The position numbers were made by a program, and so were the translations under genes. A model generated the notes under the pieces. It was not told where the DNA came from and did no database searches. It was given only the letters and a program-made list of their open reading frames with translations. A DNA stretch of 22,681 nucleotides, from positions 1-22,681 of the forward strand of contig JAMCZP010000160.1 in NCBI GenBank assembly GCA_023485185.1, read 5' to 3'. This document shows positions 8,432-15,661 of the stretch, in pieces (position 1 is the first letter of the stretch; every line of letters starts with the position of its first letter). The DNA is from Gammaproteobacteria bacterium. Its GTDB lineage: Bacteria > Pseudomonadota > Gammaproteobacteria > Pseudomonadales > Halomonadaceae.

Positions 8432-10057
8432 ATGTCTACACATGGAGGCAAGTCGGTTTTCATTGCATCAGTAGTGATTATCTTTGGCTTGGTAGTTGTC
8501 GGGGCAGCGTTCCCTGACGGTTTTACTAACGCAGCAGAAGGTGCATTAACGGCGATTACTGAGCTGTTTGGCTGGTTTTATCTGTTTTCTGTCTTTGGGT
8601 TCGTGATTTTTTTGTTCGGCCTTGCGCTGAGTAAATATGGAAAAGTACGCTTAGGCCCACAGGATAGTCGCCCCAGCTACTCGTTTTTTTCCTGGGTTAG
8701 CATGCTATTAGCGGCTGGTTTTGGCGTAGGTTTGGTGTTTTATGGTATGGCCGAACCGATGTTTCACTACATTGAACCACCCTATGGCGATGTAACCGCC
8801 GAAACAGAAGCTGCAGCCCGTTACGCGATTCAGTACAGCTACTTTAATTGGGGTATTCACCAGTGGGCAGCGTTCTCCATCGTTGGTTTGATCATTGCTT
8901 ATTTTCAGTTTCGTAAAGGGCAGGCTGGATTGGTCTCTTCGGTACTGTCGTCGGTAACGGCTAAGCATCCCAGAATCCGCCCATACGCTTCTTGGTTGGA
9001 TGTGTTTGCCGTCGTCGCCACTGTCATGGGGGTTGCCACTTCGCTTGGCCTGGGCGTCCTGCAAATGAATGGCGGTTTGAATGCCGTGTTTGGTCTGCCT
9101 GAAAACGGCCTTTGGCAGTTTGTTATTCTTTTTGTGATGTTCTGTGCCTATATGGCATCTACCTGGTCTGGACTGGATAAAGGCATTAAGCGCCTTTCCA
9201 ACCTTAATATGATCTTATGCATTGGGTTGATGCTGTATGTGCTCATCACTGGGCCCACGCTGGCCATTTTAGAAACGATTACCGTGGGGATTGGCGATTA
9301 TTTGCAAAATTTTATCGGCATGAGTCTGCGTATTTCGCCCTATAGTGATAATGAGTGGGCCAGTAGCTGGACGATCTTTTACTGGGCATGGGTCATCGCA
9401 TGGTCACCCTTTGTGGGGACTTTTGTTGCCCGTGTATCTCGGGGCCGCACCATTAAAGAGTATGTGTTTGGGGTGTTACTTGTACCCCCCCTGCTAGCCT
9501 GCCTGTGGATTGGTGTATTTGGTGGTGCGGCACTGCATATGGAGCTTAATGGCACCGATGTAGGGCTTGCCGAAGCAACTCAGGCTAATATAACGGTGGC
9601 GTTGTTCGAGATGTTTGAGCTGATGCCGTTTTCAGGCGTGCTTTCCGTTGTGGCCATGATGCTGATCTTTATTTTTCTGGTCACATCTGCCGACTCAGCT
9701 TCGTATATTGTGGCGCAAATGACCGATAATGGTTCGATTAATCCACCGTTATATAAGCGTGTCATTTGGGGTGTTTTGATTGCGGCTATCTGCCTGACGC
9801 TAATTGCCTCGGGAGGTTTAACAGGGCTTCAATCGGCAGCAGTGCTGTCAGCACTGCCATTCACCTTTATACTGTATATGATGATTATTGTACTAATGCG
9901 TGAACTGCGCGCAGATCGCAAGGCGATGCTGACACAGCTTTATCATCGTCATGGTGAAACACCTGTTGGCGCTGACGCTTTTGAAGCTGAGTTATTAGGT
10001 GAAGAAGAGCGCCTGCGTCGCGCGCCTAATGTGATCAATCGGCGTATTAATAGATAG
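8432..10057 (+). CDS. BCCT family (betaine/carnitine/choline) transporter
   Basis: A 541-residue carrier with the twelve-helix BCCT layout. Landmarks are the glycine stretch AAGFGVGLVFYGMAEPM at 94-110, YFNWGIHQWAAF at 137-148, and YWAWVIAWSPFVGTFVARVS at 317-336, the family signature, followed by RGRTIKEYV. Two members of the aromatic substrate cage recalled from BetP are present (Trp140, Trp145); the third is Phe148 where BetP has Tyr, and Val321 stands where BetP has Trp374. The substrate may therefore not be a standard trimethylammonium compound. In a halophile, uptake of an osmoprotectant is the likely role. The C-terminal tail is short and polar, without the long osmosensing domain of BetP. 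ATG 8432 follows AACAGGA, ten bases away. A very small membrane protein gene follows within 80 bp. Confidence 0.92.
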   Translation: MSTHGGKSVFIASVVIIFGLVVVGAAFPDGFTNAAEGALTAITELFGWFYLFSVFGFVIFLFGLALSKYGKVRLGPQDSRPSYSFFSWVSMLLAAGFGVGLVFYGMAEPMFHYIEPPYGDVTAETEAAARYAIQYSYFNWGIHQWAAFSIVGLIIAYFQFRKGQAGLVSSVLSSVTAKHPRIRPYASWLDVFAVVATVMGVATSLGLGVLQMNGGLNAVFGLPENGLWQFVILFVMFCAYMASTWSGLDKGIKRLSNLNMILCIGLMLYVLITGPTLAILETITVGIGDYLQNFIGMSLRISPYSDNEWASSWTIFYWAWVIAWSPFVGTFVARVSRGRTIKEYVFGVLLVPPLLACLWIGVFGGAALHMELNGTDVGLAEATQANITVALFEMFELMPFSGVLSVVAMMLIFIFLVTSADSASYIVAQMTDNGSINPPLYKRVIWGVLIAAICLTLIASGGLTGLQSAAVLSALPFTFILYMMIIVLMRELRADRKAMLTQLYHRHGETPVGADAFEAELLGEEERLRRAPNVINRRINR

Positions 10058-10134
10058 TCTAAATATGCTTGCGTTAGCGTCTGTTATGGGTGCAGGCAAT
10101 TCCAGGAGCAACGACACATGGAGCGAGGATGCTA

Positions 10135-10281
10135 ATGGCTCGGCATGGACGCCACGGTGCGACGCGAAGGCAGCCTAAAGGGGTAGCCTTTGACCGATGG
10201 CTTGATCGCGTGGTGACCGTGGCGGTGCTAACGGCTATGGTCATTGGCCTTACCGCGGTGCTCGCCCACTGGTTACTCTAA
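10135..10281 (+). CDS. Small basic single-helix membrane protein downstream of the BCCT gene
   Basis: A 48-residue protein that I do not recognise. The first 17 residues are basic (five Arg, two His, one Lys); then comes DRWLDR, then a hydrophobic helix at about 26-47 ending at the C-terminus in HWLL. The charge pattern puts the N-terminus in the cytoplasm. ATG 10135 has GAGG six bases upstream; ATG 10129, two codons earlier, has GGAG five bases upstream and is nearly as good. A GTG at 10090 is also in frame but adds a residue string without family character. The gene lies 77 bp after the BCCT stop and directly before a terminator, so the two are probably cotranscribed; a helper or regulator of the transporter is a guess from position only. 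Confidence 0.6.
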   Translation: MARHGRHGATRRQPKGVAFDRWLDRVVTVAVLTAMVIGLTAVLAHWLL

Positions 10282-10315
10282 TGCTACTCGTGCTCCTCCG
10301 TAAGCAGTGGTCGTT

Positions 10316-10340
10316 CGCCCGGCTTTAGGCCGGGCGTTTG
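10316..10340 (+). terminator. Rho-independent terminator after the BCCT transcription unit
   Basis: CGCCCGGC (10316-10323), loop TTTAG, GCCGGGCG (10329-10336): a perfect 8-bp GC-rich stem followed by TTTGCTT. The T-run is short. The stop codon of the minus-strand diguanylate cyclase (10325-10327) lies in the loop, so the element overlaps that gene's 3' end; on that strand no T-run follows. Confidence 0.75.
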
Positions 10341-11611
10341 CTTGTAGCTACCCGGTTACGACCCTGTTTTTTAGCTTGGTAGAGCTGCTGGTCGGCGCGT
10401 TCAATAAGCGTTTCTGGACTGATGCTTTGTCCGGGAGACATGCTGGAAACCCCCATACTAATGGTTAAGTCTGAATGAGTGCTTGAAAAGGCATGCGGAA
10501 TTGCCAGCGAGAGCACTGCTTCGCGTAAACCGTTAGCAATGCTGACCGCCTCATCATGGTCTTGGTTGGGCAGTACACAAACAAACTCCTCTCCACCGTA
10601 TCGTGCCAGCAAATCCCGGGATGGATCGATGCAGTGATGGAGTATATTGGCCACCGCGCGCAGTGTATCGTCGCCCATTGTATGCCCATAGTGGTCATTA
10701 AATTCTTTAAAATTATCGATATCGATAAAAATGACCGACAACGGCTGTTGAGTGTGTTGAGCGATATGCCACTGCTGTTTATAAAACTGATCGAAGAGAC
10801 GGCGATTAGGCACTCCTGTTAAGCCATCGATATTAGAAAGATGATGCAGTTGATCTCGCTGTTCCAGACCTTGCTGGAACGCGTTTAAAAGATGATCAAG
10901 ACTATCGACTAAATGACCCAGCTCATCGTTCTGGTGACCGCGAAGGCGTGGCTTAGGCCATTTGCCTGGCTGGGTGGGGTCGGTGCCGATAATCGCTGCG
11001 TGTACTTTGAGTAGTGGACGGGTAATAAAAAAGTGGAAAAAGGTAATCACCACAATACTTAAAATAAAGGCTTGAAGTATGCTGAGTCCTACCACTGAAT
11101 AGATGCGCTCTAGAAACTGCTGAGTTAAATAAGCTTCGGCTAATCGCAGCTCAATGTTGCCCACAATGGCATCAGGCATATCGCTGCCCATGTAATACTC
11201 AAGATCCGTTTGATGATGCAACACATCGCCAAACAAACGCTGGCTAAGCCAGGTCGAATTAGCTTCTCCAACAGCGTTGAATTCCGCTAAGGAGCGGCCA
11301 AAATCATCTCGAATAACCACCCAAGCCACTTCATCATTAAATAAACCATAGGCGATTTGGTGCGCAAGGTCGGGGTTCAGTTGAAAGGCGGCCTCTGCTG
11401 CAGCGCCGTTGACAATTGCAAGCTGCTGCGCGGTCCGTAGCTGTACCTCTTGGCGCATATTTGAGGCGTGGCTAATTAACTCAACGCTGCCCGCTACCGT
11501 ACTAATGAGCATGGCGATCAAGAGCGTTAGTAGTGCTTGCTTGAAGGTTAAACTGCCTCTTCTAGGCGTAGTGCCCGCAGCAGAGAACGATAATTTGCTA
11601 CGAGGCCGCAT
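10325..11611 (-). CDS. Membrane diguanylate cyclase with periplasmic sensor (GGDEF)
   Basis: A 428-residue inner-membrane protein that should make c-di-GMP from two GTP. Order: cytoplasmic start, membrane helix at 24-47, a periplasmic segment at about 48-172, second helix at 174-196, a HAMP-like linker at about 197-250 and a GGDEF domain at about 255-428. The active-site loop is RYGGEEF with GGEEF at 339-343, and the domain opens DGLTGVPNRRLFDQF at 262-276, as expected. IDIDNFKEFND at 296-306 holds the metal-binding Asp. The inhibitory I-site RxxD is not conserved: the aligned tetrad at 330-333 is PSRD. ATG 11611 overlaps the stop of the preceding gene (TAATG) and is preceded by AGGGG. It is the last gene of an operon with two binding proteins, which probably sense a ligand for it. 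Confidence 0.92.
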   Translation of the reverse strand: MRPRSKLSFSAAGTTPRRGSLTFKQALLTLLIAMLISTVAGSVELISHASNMRQEVQLRTAQQLAIVNGAAAEAAFQLNPDLAHQIAYGLFNDEVAWVVIRDDFGRSLAEFNAVGEANSTWLSQRLFGDVLHHQTDLEYYMGSDMPDAIVGNIELRLAEAYLTQQFLERIYSVVGLSILQAFILSIVVITFFHFFITRPLLKVHAAIIGTDPTQPGKWPKPRLRGHQNDELGHLVDSLDHLLNAFQQGLEQRDQLHHLSNIDGLTGVPNRRLFDQFYKQQWHIAQHTQQPLSVIFIDIDNFKEFNDHYGHTMGDDTLRAVANILHHCIDPSRDLLARYGGEEFVCVLPNQDHDEAVSIANGLREAVLSLAIPHAFSSTHSDLTISMGVSSMSPGQSISPETLIERADQQLYQAKKQGRNRVATSKRPA

Positions 11612-12351
11612 TATTGATCCCCTGCTACAGGGGGGAGTAACGTATCCAGCTGTGTTTGCAACCGTGCTAGCAGGACTTCAGATACGCTGGGGTGGCAGGC
11701 GAGATAGAGCGGGGCGTGGGAAAAAGTAAATAAATGCGCTAGCGCTATATCGAGCTCCTCTGCCATAAACTCACCGGTTGCTTTGCCGGTCACAATCACA
11801 TCAATCAGGCCAGCCTTTAAGCGCGCAATATTTTCTCTTTCTGACGGTGCGCGCAGAACATTAATGTCATGGTTGGCAACATAATCACCAACGGCGTCTT
11901 CACGAAAACTACCTACTCGCCAAACGTTTAAATCTGCCAGGGAGGTTATCGAAAGATCACGTTCGGCTAAGCTAAACGCTGCCCATTCATTGGTCACCAG
12001 TGGCCCTACCCATTGAAACAGTGCTTCACGTTCAGGTGTTCGGGTGGTGGAGTAGACGCAGTGATGACTGCTTAAACGTGCTGCAGTGTAAGCGCGTGCC
12101 CAAGGCAATAGCTGGAAACGAGCTTGAATGTTGGCCTGGCGAAGCGCGGTACGCAGCAATAGCGTGGCACTGCCGATAATTTGCCCCTGGTCATCTAAGT
12201 AATTGAACGGTGGGTACTCTTCGGTGTTAATGACCAGGTGCATTGCGTGTATTGGCATGGCATGAAGCGATACTCCGAAAAAGCCGATAGCGATGAGAAG
12301 AGCTGGTCTTATGCGGTTCAGCCACCCGCGATTTATGTGTTTATCCATCAT
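11611..12351 (-). CDS. Periplasmic substrate-binding protein, family 3-like (second of tandem pair)
   Basis: A 246-residue secreted protein with the type 2 periplasmic binding fold (SBP_bac_3 family). A signal peptide fits residues 1-36, with a hydrophobic core at 17-29. The mature part opens LVINTEEYPPFNYLDDQG at 39-56, then LLPWARAY at 81-88, STTRTPEREALFQWVGPL at 101-118, and the domain 2 segment VWRVGSFREDAVGDYV at 143-158. Its neighbour at 12355-13125 shares TEEYPPxNYL, PWxRxY and STTRTxxRExxFxWVGP, so the two arose by duplication. The gene starts three bases after its neighbour's stop, with its ribosome binding site (AGG) in the neighbour's last codon, and its stop overlaps the diguanylate cyclase start. 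No ABC permease is nearby, so a sensory rather than transport role is inferred. Confidence 0.88.
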   Translation of the reverse strand: MMDKHINRGWLNRIRPALLIAIGFFGVSLHAMPIHAMHLVINTEEYPPFNYLDDQGQIIGSATLLLRTALRQANIQARFQLLPWARAYTAARLSSHHCVYSTTRTPEREALFQWVGPLVTNEWAAFSLAERDLSITSLADLNVWRVGSFREDAVGDYVANHDINVLRAPSERENIARLKAGLIDVIVTGKATGEFMAEELDIALAHLFTFSHAPLYLACHPSVSEVLLARLQTQLDTLLPPVAGDQ

Positions 12352-12354
12352 TAG

Positions 12355-13125
12355 CTACCTTTGAGAACGCTCACTCTGCACCTTTTCCAGCGCCTGCTGC
12401 ATTAATGATATCAAGCGACTATCGGTAGCCTGATTAATGGCGAAGTATAAGGAAGATTCACTGAGCGTATGAACCGGCATTAAGCTGTTGGGGGGATAGC
12501 CCTCCGATTCAGCAATCCACGTGGCAACGTCGGCACTGTAGGCCCACAAGTCCACGCGCCCTCGTATCAACATATGCAATGCGCTGCGGTTATCCATGGC
12601 GGATAGCATTAAGTGTTCAGGGTAGCCTGCTTCTATCAATGTCTGGGCACCAATATCTTCTCGAATGACTGCTACTGTCAGACCTCGATCAATCGCCTCT
12701 GACAGCGTGTCGATAGAGAGTGGGGCGTCGTGATGGGCTAGCAGCACGACTTGGTCTTGGGCAATCGGTCCCACCCAATGAAAATTAGCCTCTCGCGCTG
12801 CGGTGCGCGTAGTTGAAAACAGCACCGTGTTAGGCTGGGTTAGGGTAAGCTCATAGCCGCGTACCCAGGGGTAATAGCGAACATCGTCTCGACTAAGCGG
12901 CGTGTGGGTTGCCTCAAAAATAGCCTCTAATAAATCTATTGATGTGCCGGTTAACTGTTTGTTAGCAAGGTAATTATAGGGGGGATACTCTTCGGTAATA
13001 AACACTAGGGGGGCTAGCGTATCAGGCGTCTCTGCATGAGCAGTGGGTTTAAGCATCAGCCAAGTGAATATCATCACGGTGAGGATTCCCCAACGTAAAC
13101 ACCGTCTGGATTTGGCTAATTCCAT
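12355..13125 (-). CDS. Periplasmic substrate-binding protein, family 3-like (first of tandem pair)
   Basis: A 256-residue secreted binding protein and the first gene of the operon. The signal peptide covers residues 1-31, with hydrophobic core 12-25 and an AHA cleavage site at 29-31. The mature protein opens with LVFITEEYPPYNYLANKQ at 40-57, then YYPWVRGYELT at 84-94, FSTTRTAAREANFHWVGP at 103-120, VAVIREDIGAQTL at 151-163 and the hinge-return region RGRVDLWAYSAD at 188-199. It resembles the next gene throughout, but the pair has diverged enough that the ligands may differ. Proteins of this kind bind amino acids, polyamines or similar small polar molecules; the ligand cannot be read here. The promoter should lie in the 142-bp gap shared with the divergent MFS gene. 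Confidence 0.88.
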   Translation of the reverse strand: MELAKSRRCLRWGILTVMIFTWLMLKPTAHAETPDTLAPLVFITEEYPPYNYLANKQLTGTSIDLLEAIFEATHTPLSRDDVRYYPWVRGYELTLTQPNTVLFSTTRTAAREANFHWVGPIAQDQVVLLAHHDAPLSIDTLSEAIDRGLTVAVIREDIGAQTLIEAGYPEHLMLSAMDNRSALHMLIRGRVDLWAYSADVATWIAESEGYPPNSLMPVHTLSESSLYFAINQATDSRLISLMQQALEKVQSERSQR

Positions 13126-13267
13126 TGAAATCTATCCACGCTGCTTATGAATCAATCAAACTTAGTGCAACGCTGGTCCAGTGTCACCTTTAATCTATTA
13201 ACGCAAGCCGTGGTAACTAGGTAATATCACCTGCTAGGCTTATTGATTCCTCTGTGAGAGATAACTA

Positions 13268-14617
13268 ATGCTGGCTGCTAACTCTGCCAAGGCAACGGAT
13301 CACTATGCAACACGCCGTGAGATATTCGGCTGGGCGATGTTTGATTTTGCCAATCAGGCCTACACACTACTGATTATTACCGTCGTGTTTGGCGAGCTGT
13401 TTACAACGGTTATTGTGGGTGATCGTGGCGATAATTTTCGGCTAGCCAACTTTTTATGGAGCCTTGCTCTGGCCATTAGTTACCTAATGGTCGTGGTCAC
13501 TGCGCCTCTTTGTGGGGCGATAATGGATTATCGGGCTGAGAAGAAACGCTTTTTGCTGATTAGCTATTTAGCCACTGTAGCCACCACAGCAATGCTCTAC
13601 TTTGTAGAGCCTGGCTACGTGATTGCCGGGTTATTATTGATTGTGTTGTCTAACTACGCATACTCGATGGGTGAATCGTTTATTGCTGCCTTTCTGCCAG
13701 AGCTGGGGCCGCCAGAGGCGCTGGGTAAGATTTCCGGATTTGGCTGGGCATTAGGCTACATCGGTGGGTTATTTGCGGCAGGTTTCACGCTGATAGTGCT
13801 CGGAGAGGCAAGCGCTGAAAATTTTGACCGTATTCGCTGGGTGGGGCCCTTTGCCGCTGGCTTCTTCCTGATTACCGCCATACCCACTTTTTTGTGGCTA
13901 AAAGAGCGTGGGATACCTGAACCCCGCGGCGTATCTTATCGCCATATTGCGCTCACTCGCGTTACCAGCACGTTTCATGAGTTACGTCACTTCAAAGACT
14001 TAACCGTATTTTTGTTTTCGCTGCTGTTCTCCATGGCGGGCGTTTATATCATCATCGCGTTTGCGTTTATTTATGGTGCCCAAGTCATTGGCTGGGACGA
14101 AGGTGTGCGCAATATCATGTTCATTATTGTGCAAGTGACCGCAGCGGCAGGAGCCTTGGGGTTTGGTTGGTTGCAGGATCAATTAGGTGCCAAGCGCACT
14201 TACCAAATGACGCTGGCACTTTGGGTGGTGGCCATTATTGCGATTTGGGCAACTCCCGAAGTCACCGCATGGGTCAACGGGAATTTTGATGTGCAGTGGC
14301 AAGCCCAGTATGTCTTTTTAGTTGTAGGCTGCTTAGCGGGGCTTAGTCTAGGGTCTAGCCAGTCGGCGAGTAGAGCATTAGTCGGATTATTTTCACCCTT
14401 GGCGAAATCAGCAGAATTTTTCGGTTTTTGGGGGCTGGCGAATAAGTTGGCAGGGGTATTGGGTATTATAATGTTAGGCGTATTACAAACCCTGATAGGC
14501 TTACAAGCGTCTATTCTATTATGTGTTGCCTTATTCGTGATTGCGATGCTGATTTGCGCACGGGTCAACGAACGCCGCGGTCGAGAGGCTGCGATTGCCT
14601 GGGAAGGGCAATCATAA
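13268..14617 (+). CDS. MFS transporter, UMF1/Atg22-like
   Basis: A 449-residue membrane protein with about twelve helices. The N-terminal IFGWAMFDFANQAYTLLIIT at 19-38 is the hallmark of the UMF1/Atg22-type branch of the major facilitator superfamily, and the SMGESFIAAFLPELGPPEALGKISGFGWALGY stretch (about 136-167) is the family's conserved first-half core. Yeast Atg22 exports amino acids from the vacuole; the bacterial substrates are mostly unknown, so no substrate is assigned. ATG 13268 has a GAGAG site about ten bases upstream. The gene is divergent from the binding protein/diguanylate cyclase operon and lies 37 bp before the retropepsin-like gene, so the two may share a transcript. Confidence 0.87.
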   Translation: MLAANSAKATDHYATRREIFGWAMFDFANQAYTLLIITVVFGELFTTVIVGDRGDNFRLANFLWSLALAISYLMVVVTAPLCGAIMDYRAEKKRFLLISYLATVATTAMLYFVEPGYVIAGLLLIVLSNYAYSMGESFIAAFLPELGPPEALGKISGFGWALGYIGGLFAAGFTLIVLGEASAENFDRIRWVGPFAAGFFLITAIPTFLWLKERGIPEPRGVSYRHIALTRVTSTFHELRHFKDLTVFLFSLLFSMAGVYIIIAFAFIYGAQVIGWDEGVRNIMFIIVQVTAAAGALGFGWLQDQLGAKRTYQMTLALWVVAIIAIWATPEVTAWVNGNFDVQWQAQYVFLVVGCLAGLSLGSSQSASRALVGLFSPLAKSAEFFGFWGLANKLAGVLGIIMLGVLQTLIGLQASILLCVALFVIAMLICARVNERRGREAAIAWEGQS

Positions 14618-14654
14618 AACATATCCATATGCCCTTGCCTCAGTGGGGTGAAAC

Positions 14655-15194
14655 ATGGCAACGCAAAAAGGAACTCGCATAGTCATTCAGTCAGCACAGC
14701 GCGGTGGTGTCGTTATGATGCTGCTATTTTGGATATTGCTGATGGCGGTAGGAACTTGGTGGATACACGGGGGGCTTGAAGACATGATGCGCCCCAATGC
14801 CAATATTGTTTATACCCTTCCAGCGGGGGAGCCGGTCACTCTGCAGCGCAATCGAGCTGGCCACTATGAGGCACCAGGGAGAATTAACGGCCAACCGGTA
14901 ACATTTTTACTCGATACTGGCGCCACCTATGTGGCGGTACCTGCTGAGCTAGCCAATGAATTAGGCTTGGAACCAGGTCGAAGTGCCTGGTTTAACACTG
15001 CTAATGGAAGAGTAGAAGGCACCTTAACCGAGCTTGAAGAGGTTTCGCTGGGCGGCTTAAAGGTGCAAAATGTTCAGGGCTCGATAAGTCCTGGGATGGA
15101 AAGTGATACCGTACTGCTCGGCATGAGCTTTTTAAACCTGCTGGCGATTGAAATGCAGGCGGGAGAAATGGTGCTGAGTCTTCCCGAGCAGTGA
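14655..15194 (+). CDS. Membrane-anchored retropepsin-like aspartic protease
   Basis: A 179-residue protein: basic N-terminus, one membrane helix at about 19-37 (with WWIHGG at its end), a linker, then a single retropepsin-type domain. The catalytic motif is FLLDTGATYVAVP at 84-96 with Asp87, and the downstream hydrophobic-Gly element is VLLGMSFLNLL at 153-163. This is the layout of the TIGR02281-type clan AA aspartic proteases of Proteobacteria, which work as homodimers and whose substrates are mostly unknown. The charge pattern places the catalytic domain in the periplasm. ATG 14655 has GGGGTG six bases upstream. It follows the MFS gene closely and precedes the small PLDc_N-type gene by 74 bp; a terminator closes the group. 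Confidence 0.88.
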   Translation: MATQKGTRIVIQSAQRGGVVMMLLFWILLMAVGTWWIHGGLEDMMRPNANIVYTLPAGEPVTLQRNRAGHYEAPGRINGQPVTFLLDTGATYVAVPAELANELGLEPGRSAWFNTANGRVEGTLTELEEVSLGGLKVQNVQGSISPGMESDTVLLGMSFLNLLAIEMQAGEMVLSLPEQ

Positions 15195-15268
15195 GTGTCG
15201 CTTGTGAACCAATAGCAGATATGATTAGCTAAATACATACACATGCCAACACGCTAAAAGGAGTTACT

Positions 15269-15448
15269 ATGGGCATTGAAGTAGGTGGTTTATTAGGGTT
15301 AATTTGGCTGGTCATCGTAGTTTGGGCCATTGTGAAGGTAGCTAAAAGCTCTGCTGGCAGCCTTGCCAAACTAGTGTGGATACTGGTGCTGCTAATTTTC
15401 CCGCTCGTTGGCTTAATCGCTTGGTTCTTATTTGGACCCAAGGGATGA
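15269..15448 (+). CDS. Small PLDc_N-type membrane protein (59 residues)
   Basis: MGIEVGGLLGLIWLVIVVWA opens the protein, followed by a short basic stretch (IVKVAKSSAGSLAK, 21-34) and a second helix, VWILVLLIFPLVGLIAWFLF, at 36-55, ending GPKG. Two helices with W-x-L-x3-I-x-P-x-x-G in the second match the PLDc_N domain, which occurs alone in many small bacterial proteins and at the N-terminus of cardiolipin synthases. No phospholipase D HKD motif is present, so this is the domain alone. ATG 15269 has a strong AAAAGGAG six bases upstream. A strong terminator starts 30 bp after its stop. Function unknown; some relatives are annotated as envelope or negative-regulator proteins, but nothing here confirms that. 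Confidence 0.85.
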   Translation: MGIEVGGLLGLIWLVIVVWAIVKVAKSSAGSLAKLVWILVLLIFPLVGLIAWFLFGPKG

Positions 15449-15468
15449 CGAATTAAAAAGCGCAGTTG

Positions 15469-15505
15469 ATCAAAAAAGGCAGGCCTCTTGGCCTGCCTTT
15501 TTGAT
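15469..15505. terminator. Strong rho-independent terminator, bidirectional
   Basis: GGCAGGCC (15478-15485), loop TCTT, GGCCTGCC (15490-15497), preceded by AAAAAA and followed by TTTTT. The flanking ATC/GAT bases also pair. The symmetric A/T tracts allow it to stop transcripts from the left (MFS, protease and PLDc_N genes) and from the right (the 40-codon minus-strand gene). Confidence 0.93.
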
Positions 15506-15510
15506 AACTT

Positions 15511-15546
15511 GCGTGGTAACACTAGTAAGCGTGGTAATAGTACTAA
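15511..15546. repeat. 18-bp imperfect tandem duplication
   Basis: GCGTGGTAACACTAGTAA at 15511-15528 and GCGTGGTAATAGTACTAA at 15529-15546 match at 15 of 18 positions, just beyond the terminator. The rest of 15547-15661 holds no recognisable feature. Confidence 0.7.
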
Positions 15547-15661
15547 GCCTTAATTTCGCAAATATATATCCAGCAAAACAGTAGCTGTAACTACACCGAT
15601 GCCGTACTTACAGGTGGTTAAAGGACGCTTTATGCAAACGTGGGTTATGCAACTGAGTTTT

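Noticed and set aside
13219..13232. Near-palindrome AGGTAATATCACCT before the MFS gene as an operator
   Set aside because: One mismatched pair, no known consensus, and no second copy; too weak to call.
14200..14661. 153-codon minus-strand frame across the end of the MFS gene
   Set aside because: Antisense to a clear membrane transporter gene; Thr/Ala/Pro-rich sequence with no recognisable domain.
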